DNA of 64,000 nucleotides from Pseudomonadota bacterium (GCA_023431345.1 JAEYWK010000092.1:1-64000); one strand, 5' to 3'. Shown: positions 51,475 through 60,375, numbered from the stretch's first letter. Program-made: numbers and translations. Notes: generated by a model from the sequence alone, not told the origin.

Positions 51475-52733
51475 AAACCCGCGTGGGCTGGCTCGTGGTG
51501 TTCGGTGGCCTGACCGCCTTCGCAGGCTGCCAGAAGGTGCTCGGCGATTTCGTGATCGACGACGCGGCCTTCGCCGGCAGCGGCGGCACGTCGACCACGG
51601 AGCCGACGTGCACCAGCAAGAGCTATCGCTGCGACGGCGCCATTCTCCAGCAATGCGATGACGCCGGATCGGGGTGGGCCAACGTCCAACCTTGCGACAG
51701 CCCGGCGCATTGCAGCCCCGTGGGCAAGTGCCTGGAGGCGCCTTGCGAAGCGGGCGAATACGCCTGCAACGGGCGAGTCTTGCAGCGCTGCCGGCCGAAC
51801 GAGCTGGGCTGGGAAGAGATTGATACCTGTGCGACCGAAGGCTTGTGCGACACGCGCGCGGAGAAGTGCCAACCCGCCCAGTGTGCCGCGGGCGCGTTCG
51901 GGTGCGTGGGCAGTGAGCTGCGCGCCTGCAACGCGGCGCGTACGGCTTGGGTGCACCACGACAGCTGCGCCACGGCCGCTCTGTGCAACGCGGCGGCGGG
52001 GGTGTGCATCTCCCCCAATTGTCAGCCAGGCGAGGACTTTCAGTGTACCGACGACGGAACCCTGAACACCTGCAAGAGCGATCGCAGCGGCTACCAGTTC
52101 AAGGAGAAATGCCCGACTCCGGCGCACTGCAACGCCACCGAGGGCAAGTGCGACATCGCGCCCTGTGAGGCGGGCGCCTTTCAGTGCAACGACGTGTACC
52201 TTCAGAAGTGCAATGAGGATCGCACCGGCTGGGTGACGGACCAGACGTGCGCAACCCCCGGGCTGTGTGACGAGGCCGCCGAGGAATGTCACCCCCCCGA
52301 GTGCGCCGTCGGGGCGCACGACTGCGCCGGTAAAGAGCTGATCGTGTGCAACGCCGCGCGCACCGGCTTCGTGCACAAGGCGGACTGCGAAAGCGCCGCG
52401 CTGTGCGACGAAGACAACGGCCAGTGTGATGTCTGCGTGGCAGGCCGATATACCTGCGACGGCGATGACCTAATGTTGTGTGACGCGACCGGTCAGCACC
52501 AAAACAAGCAGCAAACCTGCGCGAGCGGGCGCTGCTTCGCGAGCGGTCAGAGCGGCGGCTGCTACGTTTGCGACGAAGACGAGTACCGCTGCTCGGGCAA
52601 CCTGCTCCAAAAGTGCGCCGCCAATCGCTTGGCCTTCGCGCTAGAGGAAGACTGCGGTACGGCGGCGACCTGCGTCGTCGACGGCACCACGCACGAGTGC
52701 CGATCCGACGGCGCCGGCGGCGCCGCCAACTAG
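51471..52733 (+). CDS. Lipoprotein with eight Cys-rich repeats
   Basis: The 420-residue precursor has lipobox AFAGC (Cys 20). After a short spacer it consists of eight repeats of about 45 residues, each with six Cys in the order C-x(4-5)-Y/F-x-C-x(6)-C-x(11)-C-x(5)-C-x(5)-C, including paralogous units such as CEAGEYACNGRVLQRC. The pattern is like disulfide-locked extracellular modules that bind ligands or glycans; no family name was recognised. ATG 51471 overlaps the stop of the PEGA-like gene, so it is translationally coupled and belongs to the kinase operon. Confidence 0.85.
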   Translation: MKTRVGWLVVFGGLTAFAGCQKVLGDFVIDDAAFAGSGGTSTTEPTCTSKSYRCDGAILQQCDDAGSGWANVQPCDSPAHCSPVGKCLEAPCEAGEYACNGRVLQRCRPNELGWEEIDTCATEGLCDTRAEKCQPAQCAAGAFGCVGSELRACNAARTAWVHHDSCATAALCNAAAGVCISPNCQPGEDFQCTDDGTLNTCKSDRSGYQFKEKCPTPAHCNATEGKCDIAPCEAGAFQCNDVYLQKCNEDRTGWVTDQTCATPGLCDEAAEECHPPECAVGAHDCAGKELIVCNAARTGFVHKADCESAALCDEDNGQCDVCVAGRYTCDGDDLMLCDATGQHQNKQQTCASGRCFASGQSGGCYVCDEDEYRCSGNLLQKCAANRLAFALEEDCGTAATCVVDGTTHECRSDGAGGAAN

Positions 52734-52759
52734 CCGAGAGCCAGGCGAGAGCGCGGGCC

Positions 52760-54316
52760 TCAGCTTTCGCTGGTCTCCGGAGTCCAGCGAAGCCGCGGCT
52801 TGCGCGCCGCCCGCGCCTCATCGAGGCGACCGAGGCGCGTCAAATGCGGCGCCGTCTTCAGCAGCTCCGGGTTCTCGCGCGCTTCGCCCAAGATCGTCAG
52901 CAGTGAGTCGCAGAAGGCGTCGATCGTCTGCTTCGTCTCCGTCTCCGTCGGCTCGACCATCAACGCGCCGCGCACGACGAGGGGAAAATAAACGGTGGGC
53001 GGGTGGAACCCGTAGTCGATCAAGCGCTTGGCGATGTCGAGAGTCTTCACCGTGGTTTCGGCCTCGATCGCGCGGTCGGTGAAGACGGCTTCGTGCAGCA
53101 TCGGCGTCTCGTACGCGAGCGGGAAATGGTCGCGCAGTCGAGCCGCCACGTAGTTTGCGTTGAGGACGGCCATGTCGCTCACTTCGCGCAAGCCGTCGGC
53201 GCCGAGCTCGCGGATGTAGGTGTACGCGCGCACCATCATGCCGAAGTTGCCATAGAACGAGCGCACCGAGCCGACGCTGTCGGGGCGGTCGCGATCGACC
53301 AAGTAAGTGTCGCCGTGGCGGCGCACCACCGGCGTCGGCTGGAACGGCTCCAAGATGTCGCGGAAGGCGACCGGTCCCGAGCCGGGGCCGCCGCCACCGT
53401 GGGGGGTGGTGAAGGTCTTGTGCAGGTTGTACTGCATCACGTCGACGCCGACGTCGCCGGGGCGAGCGCGCCCGAGCACGGCGTTCATGTTGGCGCCGTC
53501 GCCGTACACCAAGCCGCCGCGCTCGTGGATGAGCTGGCAGAGCTGGGGCATCGCGCTCTCGTACAAGCCGAGCGTGTTCGGGTTGGTCATCATCAGGCCC
53601 GCCACCTCGCCGCCTGCCGCTTCGATGGCCGCCACCAACGTGGCTGGCTCGACCACGCCCCGTGAGCCGGACGCGAAGGGCACCGCTTCGAAGCCGTTGA
53701 GCGCACAGCTCGCCGGGTTCGTGCCGTGCGCGCTGTCGGGGATGAAGATCTTGCGCGGCGCGCGGCCCTGCTTTTTGAAGTAGGCGCGCATCATCATCAA
53801 GCCCGTCAGCTCGCCCTGGGCGCCCGCCGCCGGCTGCAAGCTGACGCCGTCAAGGCCCACAATCTCGGCCAGGATCGCGGCCAGGCGCACCATCAGCTCG
53901 AGCGCGCCCTGCGCGAGGTGATCGGGGGTGAGCGGGTGCAGGTTGGCGAAGCCGTCGAGCCGCGCCGCCCACTCGTTCACCTTCGGGTTGTGCTTCATCG
54001 TGCACGACCCCAGCGGGTAAAACTGCGTGTCGATGCTGAAGTTCCACTGGCTCAGGCGTACGAAGTGGCGAACCGCCTCCGGCTCGCTCACCTCGGGCAG
54101 CCCCGCCGGCGTCTGCCGCGACAGAGCGCCGAGCTCGCGCGCGACGTCCACCTCGGGCACGTCGAGCTTACCGATCGACGCGCCCGTGCGGCCCTTGGTG
54201 CCGCGCTCGAAGATCGGCGGCTCTTTGAATTGGAGGCCCTTGGTGGCTTCGGATGTCAGCTTCGCGGTCATCGGCGAGGCCTGCATGGCACGTTCACGCC
54301 AAGGCGTGAAGTCCAT
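52760..54316 (-). CDS. gcvPB: Glycine dehydrogenase (decarboxylating) subunit 2
   Basis: GcvPB is the PLP-bearing half of the two-subunit P-protein of the glycine cleavage system, which oxidises glycine to CO2, NH3 and a methylene group on tetrahydrofolate. The protein has the family pattern: FYPLGSCTMKHNPK, QPAAGAQGELTGLMMMRAY, PDSAHGTNPAS, MTNPNTLGLYE and the PLP lysine K300 (numbered from 54316) in NLHKTFTTPHGGGGPG. Length from 54316 is 518, longer than usual; ATG 54286 or 54271 would give 508 or 503 and is likely closer. The genes gcvPA, gcvT and gcvH are not in the window. Confidence 0.95.
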   Translation of the reverse strand: MDFTPWRERAMQASPMTAKLTSEATKGLQFKEPPIFERGTKGRTGASIGKLDVPEVDVARELGALSRQTPAGLPEVSEPEAVRHFVRLSQWNFSIDTQFYPLGSCTMKHNPKVNEWAARLDGFANLHPLTPDHLAQGALELMVRLAAILAEIVGLDGVSLQPAAGAQGELTGLMMMRAYFKKQGRAPRKIFIPDSAHGTNPASCALNGFEAVPFASGSRGVVEPATLVAAIEAAGGEVAGLMMTNPNTLGLYESAMPQLCQLIHERGGLVYGDGANMNAVLGRARPGDVGVDVMQYNLHKTFTTPHGGGGPGSGPVAFRDILEPFQPTPVVRRHGDTYLVDRDRPDSVGSVRSFYGNFGMMVRAYTYIRELGADGLREVSDMAVLNANYVAARLRDHFPLAYETPMLHEAVFTDRAIEAETTVKTLDIAKRLIDYGFHPPTVYFPLVVRGALMVEPTETETKQTIDAFCDSLLTILGEARENPELLKTAPHLTRLGRLDEARAARKPRLRWTPETSES

Positions 54317-54340
54317 GCAAAGCCCGCCAGGAAACCCGGA

Positions 54341-54937
54341 TCAAGGAGGCGAAGGATCGCCGTCGGCGGGCGCCGTCTCCGACGAGTCGCTGGGCTTTTC
54401 TTCGCCTTCGTCGTCCCAGCCGCCGACGTTCGTCCGCCCTTCGATCTCGTCGGGCTTCACCGACTCGGGCTTCGGCTCCATACGAATCTGCTTGACCGCT
54501 TCCCACGGGTTGCCGGCGTCGCTCTCGCCCAGGCCCCACTCACCGACGATCTTGTGCGGCTCGCCCGGCGTAGGAATCGTGTAGCGGAAGTAGCCGTGGC
54601 CCTTCTTCGTGGCGTCGGCGCCGATGGCGCCGATCTTCCGCTCCGTCCACTCGTAGCGGAGGATGTCGCCTTCGCACTCGCCGCTCAGCTCACCCCAAGC
54701 GTCGCCCGAGGCGGTGCGCCAGGCGCCGTTGGCGGACTTGTTGTCCGACACGAGGTGCAGGTAGCCGAACTGGGTGCTGAAGTAGACGCCGTTCCACTCG
54801 CCACCGTCGGGCAGCGAGCCCGCTTTGACGTTCGCGTGCTTCGGCTCGTTGCTCGGGCCGCACGCGCTGAGCGTGCCTCCGAGCGACAACGCCAAACACA
54901 GAGAGAATGAGCTCAGAACCTGACGGCGTCCCAACAT
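54341..54937 (-). CDS. Lipoprotein of unknown function
   Basis: The 198-residue precursor begins MLGRRQVLSS with a long hydrophobic stretch and lipobox TLSAC. The middle (EWNGVYFSTQFGYLHL, GELSGECEGDILRYEW, GYFRYTIPTPGEPH) is beta-rich, while the last 40 residues are acidic and Pro/Ser-rich. It resembles small lipocalin-like lipoproteins but is not a recognised family. It is 36 bases downstream of hemC and 24 upstream of the gcvPB start, in the same direction. Confidence 0.7.
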   Translation of the reverse strand: MLGRRQVLSSFSLCLALSLGGTLSACGPSNEPKHANVKAGSLPDGGEWNGVYFSTQFGYLHLVSDNKSANGAWRTASGDAWGELSGECEGDILRYEWTERKIGAIGADATKKGHGYFRYTIPTPGEPHKIVGEWGLGESDAGNPWEAVKQIRMEPKPESVKPDEIEGRTNVGGWDDEGEEKPSDSSETAPADGDPSPP

Positions 54938-54973
54938 GGGCGCGGACTTTATCACGGGCTCGGGCCCCGGAGG

Positions 54974-55879
54974 CTAGCTCGAAGTCAATCGAGCCCCGAG
55001 CTCGCGGCCGAGCTCCGCGGCCGCTTCTGCGCTGCTGGGGAAGGGCACGGTGGTCTCGACGCGACGGGGCCGAGAGCCGTCGGGCTCGGCCAGGAAGGCG
55101 CGCAGGAACATCGATTCGCCCCGGCGCACCCCATAGGCGGCGACCGGCGTCGTGCAGTTGCCGTTGATCGCGAGCATCACGCCGCGCTCGGCCGACACGA
55201 GAATTTTCGTGTCGGAGTGAGAGAACGGGGCCAGCAGCTCCGACACGCGCTCGTCTCCGGCGCGTTGTTCGATACCGAGAGCCCCTTGGCCCACCGCCGG
55301 CAGCATCACCTCCGGCTCGATGTTCTCGGTGGCGCGCGCGCCCCAGCCCAAGCGGTTGAGCCCGGCGCGAGCCAAGACCACGGCGTCCACCTCCCCGCTC
55401 TCGCTCTTTCGCAAGCGGGTGTCGACGTTACCTCGGATGGCCACCACCTCGAGATCGCCTCGATACGCGAGCAGCTGGACGCGGCGGCGCAGCGAGCCGG
55501 TGCCCACCCGGCTACCTGACGGCAGCTGCGCGAGCGGCAAGCCGCCGCGCGAAGACAGCACGTCACGCGGGTCTTCACGCTCGGGAATGCAGTCGATGCG
55601 GAGCGACGGCAAGAGCTGCGGCGGAACGTCTTTGAGCGAATGCACCGCGATGTCGGCGCGACCGTCGAGCAGCGCCTCCTCGATCTCTTTGACGAACAGC
55701 CCCTTGCCGCCGATCTCCGCCAGCGCGCGATCTTGCACGACGTCACCGGTGGTCGTGACGTGCAGCTCGCGAAACTCGATGCTCGGGTAGCGGGCGACCA
55801 AGCGCGCGATGAAGGCGCGCGACTGCGCGAGGGCGAGCGCGCTCTTGCGCGTCGCTACCACGACCGGGCGCTCGCTCAC
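54974..55879 (-). CDS. hemC: Porphobilinogen deaminase (hydroxymethylbilane synthase)
   Basis: HemC links four porphobilinogens into hydroxymethylbilane in haem synthesis. The 301-residue protein starts at a GTG that overlaps the hemA stop by four bases (GTGA). Features: ATRKSALALAQS, GGKGLFVKEIEEALL, AVHSLKDVPP with the catalytic D84, and C242 in INGNCTTPVAAYG, which carries the dipyrromethane cofactor. Residue positions agree with the E. coli enzyme. Identification is very sure. Confidence 0.97.
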   Translation of the reverse strand: MSERPVVVATRKSALALAQSRAFIARLVARYPSIEFRELHVTTTGDVVQDRALAEIGGKGLFVKEIEEALLDGRADIAVHSLKDVPPQLLPSLRIDCIPEREDPRDVLSSRGGLPLAQLPSGSRVGTGSLRRRVQLLAYRGDLEVVAIRGNVDTRLRKSESGEVDAVVLARAGLNRLGWGARATENIEPEVMLPAVGQGALGIEQRAGDERVSELLAPFSHSDTKILVSAERGVMLAINGNCTTPVAAYGVRRGESMFLRAFLAEPDGSRPRRVETTVPFPSSAEAAAELGRELGARLTSS

Positions 55880-57303
55880 GAGGCCTCCGAGTGAGCTCGC
55901 TTGGCGCGAGCGGGGGCCACTTCTGGCGCGTCGGTCGCCGGGGGCTCGGCATTTTGGCTAGAGCCAGGGCTGCTCGGGAGCGGCTCCTCGTAGGCGGACA
56001 TTTCGGCATCATCGGCGAAGCCGTCGCCAGGCGAAAGCTCGAAAAGCTCGCTCAGCGCCGAGGTGAGCTGCTCGAGCGACAGCGCCTCCGGCGCGCGCGC
56101 GGCCGTGGCCATGCGCAAGCGCAGAGTCGGACCGTGCAGCACGCGGTTCACCGACGCTTCGATCATCTTGTTCAAGGCGGAGCGGTCCTCTTCGGGCAGG
56201 TGACGCAAGCGCCCGCGCAAGCTTCGATTCAGCTCGAGGTCGAGCGCCGCCCGCAAGCGCGCGCGCAGCGCTACCACCGTCGGCGTGGCCTGCTCCGCGT
56301 CGGCCCAGCGGTCGTAGCCGAGGGCCTCGCTCACCACGATGGCTTCCGCGCGCTCGGCCTCGCGTGAGCGCGCCGTCAGCGACTCTTTGACCTGCGCTTG
56401 AAGGTCATCCACGTTGTACAGGAAGGTGCCGTCGAGCTTCTCGACGCGCGGCTCGATGTCGCGCGGCACCGCGAGGTCGATCAAGAACTGGTTCTCGCCG
56501 CGACGCTTCTTGCGCGCCTGATTCACGGTCGCGTAGTCGATCACGTAACCCTTGGCGCTGGTGCTGGTGATGACCACGTCGGCCTCGGCGAGCGTGGCGC
56601 CGAGCTCCGTCCAGGGCCGGCCTTCTCCGTCGACGGCTCGCGCGACCTCTCGCGCCCGCTCCAAGTTGCGCCCGACCACGACCACCCGCGCGCCGGCGCC
56701 GCGTAGCTGCTTGGCCGCCGTCTCCGCCATCTCGCCCGAGCCCACCAGCATCACGAAACGGCCGGCGAAATCGCCGAAAATCTGGCGCGCCAGGTCGACC
56801 GCGACGCTGGGGACGCTGACCTGGCCGCTGCCGATGCTCGTCTCGGTGCGCACGCGCTTGGCGACGCGCAAGGCGCGCGGCAGCGTGCGGTTCAAGATCG
56901 GCCCGAGCGCGCGCTGCTCTCGCGCCACGTCGTACGCTTGCTTGAGCTGTCCGAGGATCTGCGGCTCGCCCAGCACCAGCGAGTCGAGCGAGGCGGCGAC
57001 ACGGAACAGGTGCCGCACCGCGGTGCCACCCGAATGCCGGTAAAGGTGCTCGCGCACCTGCGGCGCGAGCCGGCACAGGGCGTCGGCGCACGCTTGCGCC
57101 ACCCGCCCCAGATCCGCGTCCGGAGACCGGCCGGCGGCCACGAGCTCGACGCGATTGCACGTGGACACGACCAGGGCCTCCCCGACGCTGGGCAGCTGAC
57201 ACAGGTCGCGCAGCAAGAGCGGCACGGCCTCGGTCGGCAGCGCGATGGCTTCACGCACCGCGATGGGCGCGGTGTGATGCGAAAGCCCGACGACGACGAT
57301 CAA
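55876..57303 (-). CDS. hemA: Glutamyl-tRNA reductase
   Basis: HemA reduces glutamyl-tRNA(Glu) to glutamate semialdehyde, the first step of haem synthesis by the C5 route, with NADPH. The 475-residue protein begins at TTG 57303 (IVVVGLSHHTAPI), which overlaps the stop of the upstream ccsA-like gene by four bases (TTGA). The catalytic C49 lies in VSTCNRVEL; SLDSLVLGEPQILGQ and the Rossmann motif VGSGEMAETAAK follow. The C-terminal 50 residues are an acidic, Pro/Ser/Ala-rich extension. A longer open frame to 57927 is in the wrong frame for the upstream gene and is rejected. Confidence 0.96.
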   Translation of the reverse strand: MIVVVGLSHHTAPIAVREAIALPTEAVPLLLRDLCQLPSVGEALVVSTCNRVELVAAGRSPDADLGRVAQACADALCRLAPQVREHLYRHSGGTAVRHLFRVAASLDSLVLGEPQILGQLKQAYDVAREQRALGPILNRTLPRALRVAKRVRTETSIGSGQVSVPSVAVDLARQIFGDFAGRFVMLVGSGEMAETAAKQLRGAGARVVVVGRNLERAREVARAVDGEGRPWTELGATLAEADVVITSTSAKGYVIDYATVNQARKKRRGENQFLIDLAVPRDIEPRVEKLDGTFLYNVDDLQAQVKESLTARSREAERAEAIVVSEALGYDRWADAEQATPTVVALRARLRAALDLELNRSLRGRLRHLPEEDRSALNKMIEASVNRVLHGPTLRLRMATAARAPEALSLEQLTSALSELFELSPGDGFADDAEMSAYEEPLPSSPGSSQNAEPPATDAPEVAPARAKRAHSEAS

Positions 57304-58118
57304 GCCGCGCCTCCGCGCACCGCGTACACGAGCAGCACGAGCAGCACGCACGTCACGCCGGCCAGCGTGCCGTACGCCGCTCGCCTGCCGCGCAAGCCGA
57401 TGATCTGGCGCAGCAGCAGCACCGCCGCCAGCAGCCCCCAAGTCGCGTAGCCGAGGCCAGTGCGCAGCGCGGCCGCCCCGCCCGCTTCGACGACGCGCTG
57501 GGTGAAGACCGCGCCCGTCACCACCCCGAAAGTGAGGAGCGGAAAGCCGACGAGCAGCAAGCGATGCGACGCCCGGTCGAGCGCATCGAGCGGCGGAAGC
57601 CGAGTGGAAGTGGTTGAAAGCCCCAGCTTTTTCGTCCTCAACCGGCGCTCGAGCAGCACGTACAGCGCCGACGAGCCGCCCGCCACCAAAAAGACGCCCA
57701 GCCCGATCAGGTTGGCCGCGATGTGGAACGCGAGCAGGCCGCGCGGCAGCTCCGCGCCCAGCGGCGGCGTCGCCACGAACTGCGCGCCGATCAGGAACGT
57801 GAGCGCGAGCGGCGCCACGATCGCACCGAGCGCGTGCAGGCGGAAGCGACGACGCAGCAGCAGGTACGCGACGGCGGCGCCCAGCGACGTCAGGCTCAAC
57901 CCGAAGTGGAGCGACTCGACGGGGCATGCGTTGCTCAGCAAGCTCGCCGCGACGACGTGCACTCCGTGGATGCCAGCGCCGAGCATCAGCAGGCGCGGAC
58001 CAAAGCTGCCGGGTGCTCGCTCGGGGTCACGCCGCAGCAGCTCCAGAAAGAACACCGTGGCCGCCGCCGAGTAGGCGATGACGCCCAGATAAAACGCGAT
58101 CGGAGCGAGCTCGGGCAT
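57300..58118 (-). CDS. CcsA/HemX-like cytochrome c assembly membrane protein
   Basis: The 272-residue integral membrane protein has about eight helices and belongs to the CcsA/CcmC/HemX group, which handles haem. Conserved His residues are seen in HGVHVVAASLL and AFHIAANLIGLGVFL, and a loop with YVLLERRLRTKK follows. HemX-type members beside hemA are thought to influence HemA levels. ATG 58118 shares its A with the upstream TGA (TGATG), and its own stop overlaps the hemA TTG. It may therefore be a HemX-like regulator or a cytochrome assembly factor. Confidence 0.85.
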   Translation of the reverse strand: MPELAPIAFYLGVIAYSAAATVFFLELLRRDPERAPGSFGPRLLMLGAGIHGVHVVAASLLSNACPVESLHFGLSLTSLGAAVAYLLLRRRFRLHALGAIVAPLALTFLIGAQFVATPPLGAELPRGLLAFHIAANLIGLGVFLVAGGSSALYVLLERRLRTKKLGLSTTSTRLPPLDALDRASHRLLLVGFPLLTFGVVTGAVFTQRVVEAGGAAALRTGLGYATWGLLAAVLLLRQIIGLRGRRAAYGTLAGVTCVLLVLLVYAVRGGAA

Positions 58119-58531
58119 CACAGGTTCCGCGCCAAAAAAGAGGCGAGCAGCTCTTCGTCGCTGCCGTGCGCCGGCGGCGGCACGCGCGAGACGCGCAGCT
58201 CCTGCCTGAGCGCGCGGTGCTCTTCGAGGGTGCCGATGGGCGAGCCGAGCCAGCCCGCCACGACGCGGTAGGCGTTGTCGCCGAGCACCATCGAGTCCCC
58301 GAGCAGCTCCGCGCCGAGCTCGGTGAGGTAGAGCATCGTCTTCACCTTGCCGACCAGCTCGTCCGGATCGGAGTGGCCAGACTCTTCCGACAGCACGCGC
58401 ACTGCCTCGACGAGCCGATAGCGACGGCGCTCGGTCGGGATGGTCAGCTCGTTTCCGAAGATCTCGACCCTCCCTTCGGAGAGCCAGCGGTCGAGCGCCT
58501 CCTGGGGGAAGAAGACGCGATTTTTGCCCAT
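58118..58531 (-). CDS. Hypothetical protein upstream of the haem genes, 137 residues
   Basis: A soluble, mostly helical protein with GKNRVFFPQEALDRWLSEGR, VEIFGNELTIPTERRRYRLVEAVRVLSEESG, a KVKTMLYLTELGAELLGDSM segment and GDNAYRVVAGWLG. No family name was recognised, but the shape resembles small myxobacterial proteins of unknown role with a PilZ-like early strand. Its stop overlaps the ccsA-like start (TGATG), so translation is coupled to the haem genes. Confidence 0.6.
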   Translation of the reverse strand: MGKNRVFFPQEALDRWLSEGRVEIFGNELTIPTERRRYRLVEAVRVLSEESGHSDPDELVGKVKTMLYLTELGAELLGDSMVLGDNAYRVVAGWLGSPIGTLEEHRALRQELRVSRVPPPAHGSDEELLASFLARNL

Positions 58532-58576
58532 GGCGTGGCTACTTTAGCCGCTTTTCCGGCCCCACGCGAACCAGCT

Positions 58577-59959
58577 TTACTTTCCCTCGAGCGACACCGC
58601 GACGTCGCCCGGGGTGAGCTCCCGGCTCGCCTCCATCACGATGGCCAGCGCGCTGTACTTCTCGGTGCGCACGACGCGCAGCTCGGCCACGACCTCGCTC
58701 GGGAATTGCTTGTCGTCGCCGTTGATCGGCGTGCTCTCCACGTCGGCGGGCTTCGAAGACTCGATGCGCACGCGATCCTTGAGCATGCCGGACGCGACCG
58801 TCAAGCTGTTCCGCCAGGTGTCCCCTTGGCGTAGCACGAACAGGCGCGTGCCGGGCTCCAGGCCGTCCTCGCTGCCGCGATCCATGAACGCGAGCTGGTG
58901 CTGGCCCAACAGCTCGTGCGGATAGATGCTGGTGAGCACGCGCGTCTGCAGCGTCTTGCGGGCGGCCTTCGGGGGGACCACATCGAAGCGCCGTCCGACC
59001 GGGCCGACCTTGAAGCCGCGCTCGATCACGTCGAGCGACTCGATCACCTCGCCGCGCGCGACCCGCGTCTTCGGGTTGAACTGATCGATCTTGATCGTGC
59101 CCTTGACGCTCACGATTTCTCCCGGCGGCTTACGCGCGCCGGGCACGTCCTCCGGACGCCTGATTGGCGTGAAAATCGTCAGGGTTTGCCCGGGCTTCAC
59201 CTCGGCGCCCGGCCGCAGCATCAAGTACACGCGGTTGCCGTCCGAGAGCAGCATCTGGTCCTCGACCGCGCCGACTAGCTCACCCCACACGTCACGCTTC
59301 GGGTCGCCCAGGAATCCCTGATCGCGCAGGTACACCGTGCTCGGTGCGATACCGCCGCCGCTGCCGGCCTTGAACAGGGCCGCGCGGCCGCCGCCCCCCG
59401 CGCGCTGCTCGCTGAGCCGCGCCCGCGGGTCCTTGGGATCGCGCAACCGCAGCTGGTCACCAGGGTAAATCCAGTGCGGATTCACGACCTGGGGGTTGTA
59501 GCTCCACACCTTCGGCCAGCCCCACGGGTTCTGGTAGTAGGTAGCGCACAGGTCCCAAAGCGTATCGCCCTTGCGCACGACGTGGATCGCCGGCACCTCC
59601 AGCGGACGCGCTTGGCCGAGCACCGCCGTGGCGCCCCGCCCGCCGTACACCACGCTCGAGCCGCTATTGGAGCGATTTCCGAAGTCGAAACCGTCCCGAT
59701 CCGTGCCGCTGCGCGGGCGCGAGCTCGACGGCAGGTCGTCGTTCGGATCGCGAACCGCCGGCCCCGAGGGCATGGGCTGAACGATGATCGTGCCGCCGCT
59801 ACCGGCCGAGACCGTGGAGCCGGACCCCGCATCGGGGCCGCCTTCGCCCGCGTTCGTCGGGCCGACAGGGCTCGCGCTCGGCCCCGCCTGCGCCCAGGCC
59901 GAGCTCGTCAGCGCCAAGCACGTCAAGATCGAGCCGCCCAAAGACAAACGCCGCAGCAT
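58577..59959 (-). CDS. Secreted LysM-domain protein
   Basis: The 460-residue precursor has a cleavable signal peptide (LSLGGSILTCLALTSSAWAQA), a Gly/Ser/Pro-rich low-complexity region of about 90 residues, and a LysM peptidoglycan-binding domain (HVVRKGDTLWDLCATYYQNP to YPGDQLRLRD, about 125-175). About 280 residues follow with beta-rich repeats (VYLRDQGFLGDP, VYLMLRPGAEVKPGQTLTI, EIVSVKGTIKIDQFNPKTR, RLFVLRQGDT). It probably binds the wall and organises other envelope proteins. ATG 59959 shares its A with the preceding TGA (TGATG); TTG 59962 adds one residue. Confidence 0.85.
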   Translation of the reverse strand: MLRRLSLGGSILTCLALTSSAWAQAGPSASPVGPTNAGEGGPDAGSGSTVSAGSGGTIIVQPMPSGPAVRDPNDDLPSSSRPRSGTDRDGFDFGNRSNSGSSVVYGGRGATAVLGQARPLEVPAIHVVRKGDTLWDLCATYYQNPWGWPKVWSYNPQVVNPHWIYPGDQLRLRDPKDPRARLSEQRAGGGGRAALFKAGSGGGIAPSTVYLRDQGFLGDPKRDVWGELVGAVEDQMLLSDGNRVYLMLRPGAEVKPGQTLTIFTPIRRPEDVPGARKPPGEIVSVKGTIKIDQFNPKTRVARGEVIESLDVIERGFKVGPVGRRFDVVPPKAARKTLQTRVLTSIYPHELLGQHQLAFMDRGSEDGLEPGTRLFVLRQGDTWRNSLTVASGMLKDRVRIESSKPADVESTPINGDDKQFPSEVVAELRVVRTEKYSALAIVMEASRELTPGDVAVSLEGK

Positions 59960-60375
59960 CAACCTTCGCCTTCGCCTTTGCCCTTGCCTTCACCCTTGCC
60001 GCGCAGCTTGATGACCGGCCGCGGCCCCGGATCATCGGCGGCCTCGCCCGGCGCGGGGGTGCCGACCTGCGGCGAGGGCATCCCGGACGTATCTTCGGGC
60101 ACCACCTTGACCACCTTCAGGTTGGGTCGCTCGGCCGCCGCAGAGCCCGTGTTCGCGGCGGACGACGCCGAGGCCTTCCGGTCCTTGGCATCACGCACCT
60201 CCATGGCGTCGACGCGCTCGACCAAGCGGTCGTTCTGATTCTGCAGCTTGGTGATTTCGTCCTGCATGGTCCCCAAGCGCTTCTCCACGCCGTCGAGGCC
60301 GCTGCTGCAGGCAAGGGACCCCAGAGCCGCGACGCAGCCGAGGACGAGCACTTGAGGTGAGAGGGTCATCGCCAT
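59959..60375 (-). CDS. Small lipoprotein with coiled coil and KGEG tail
   Basis: The 138-residue precursor has lipobox GSLAC (Cys about 21), a short coiled coil (VEKRLGTMQDEITKLQNQND) and a C-terminal charged Gly/Lys/Glu repeat (KGEGKGKGEGEG) encoded by near-repeated codons. It resembles a lipid-anchored tether for the LysM protein that follows, with which it overlaps by one base (TGATG). ATG 60375 is chosen; the frame up to 60486 is not supported. No family was recognised. Confidence 0.65.
   Translation of the reverse strand: MAMTLSPQVLVLGCVAALGSLACSSGLDGVEKRLGTMQDEITKLQNQNDRLVERVDAMEVRDAKDRKASASSAANTGSAAAERPNLKVVKVVPEDTSGMPSPQVGTPAPGEAADDPGPRPVIKLRGKGEGKGKGEGEG

Noticed and set aside
55876..57927. 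hemA read as a 683-residue protein with a long N-terminal extension
   Set aside because: The extra part is Arg/Ala-rich and antiparallel to nothing useful; it lies in another frame of the ccsA-like gene, while TTG 57303 gives a normal HemA start and a classical overlap.
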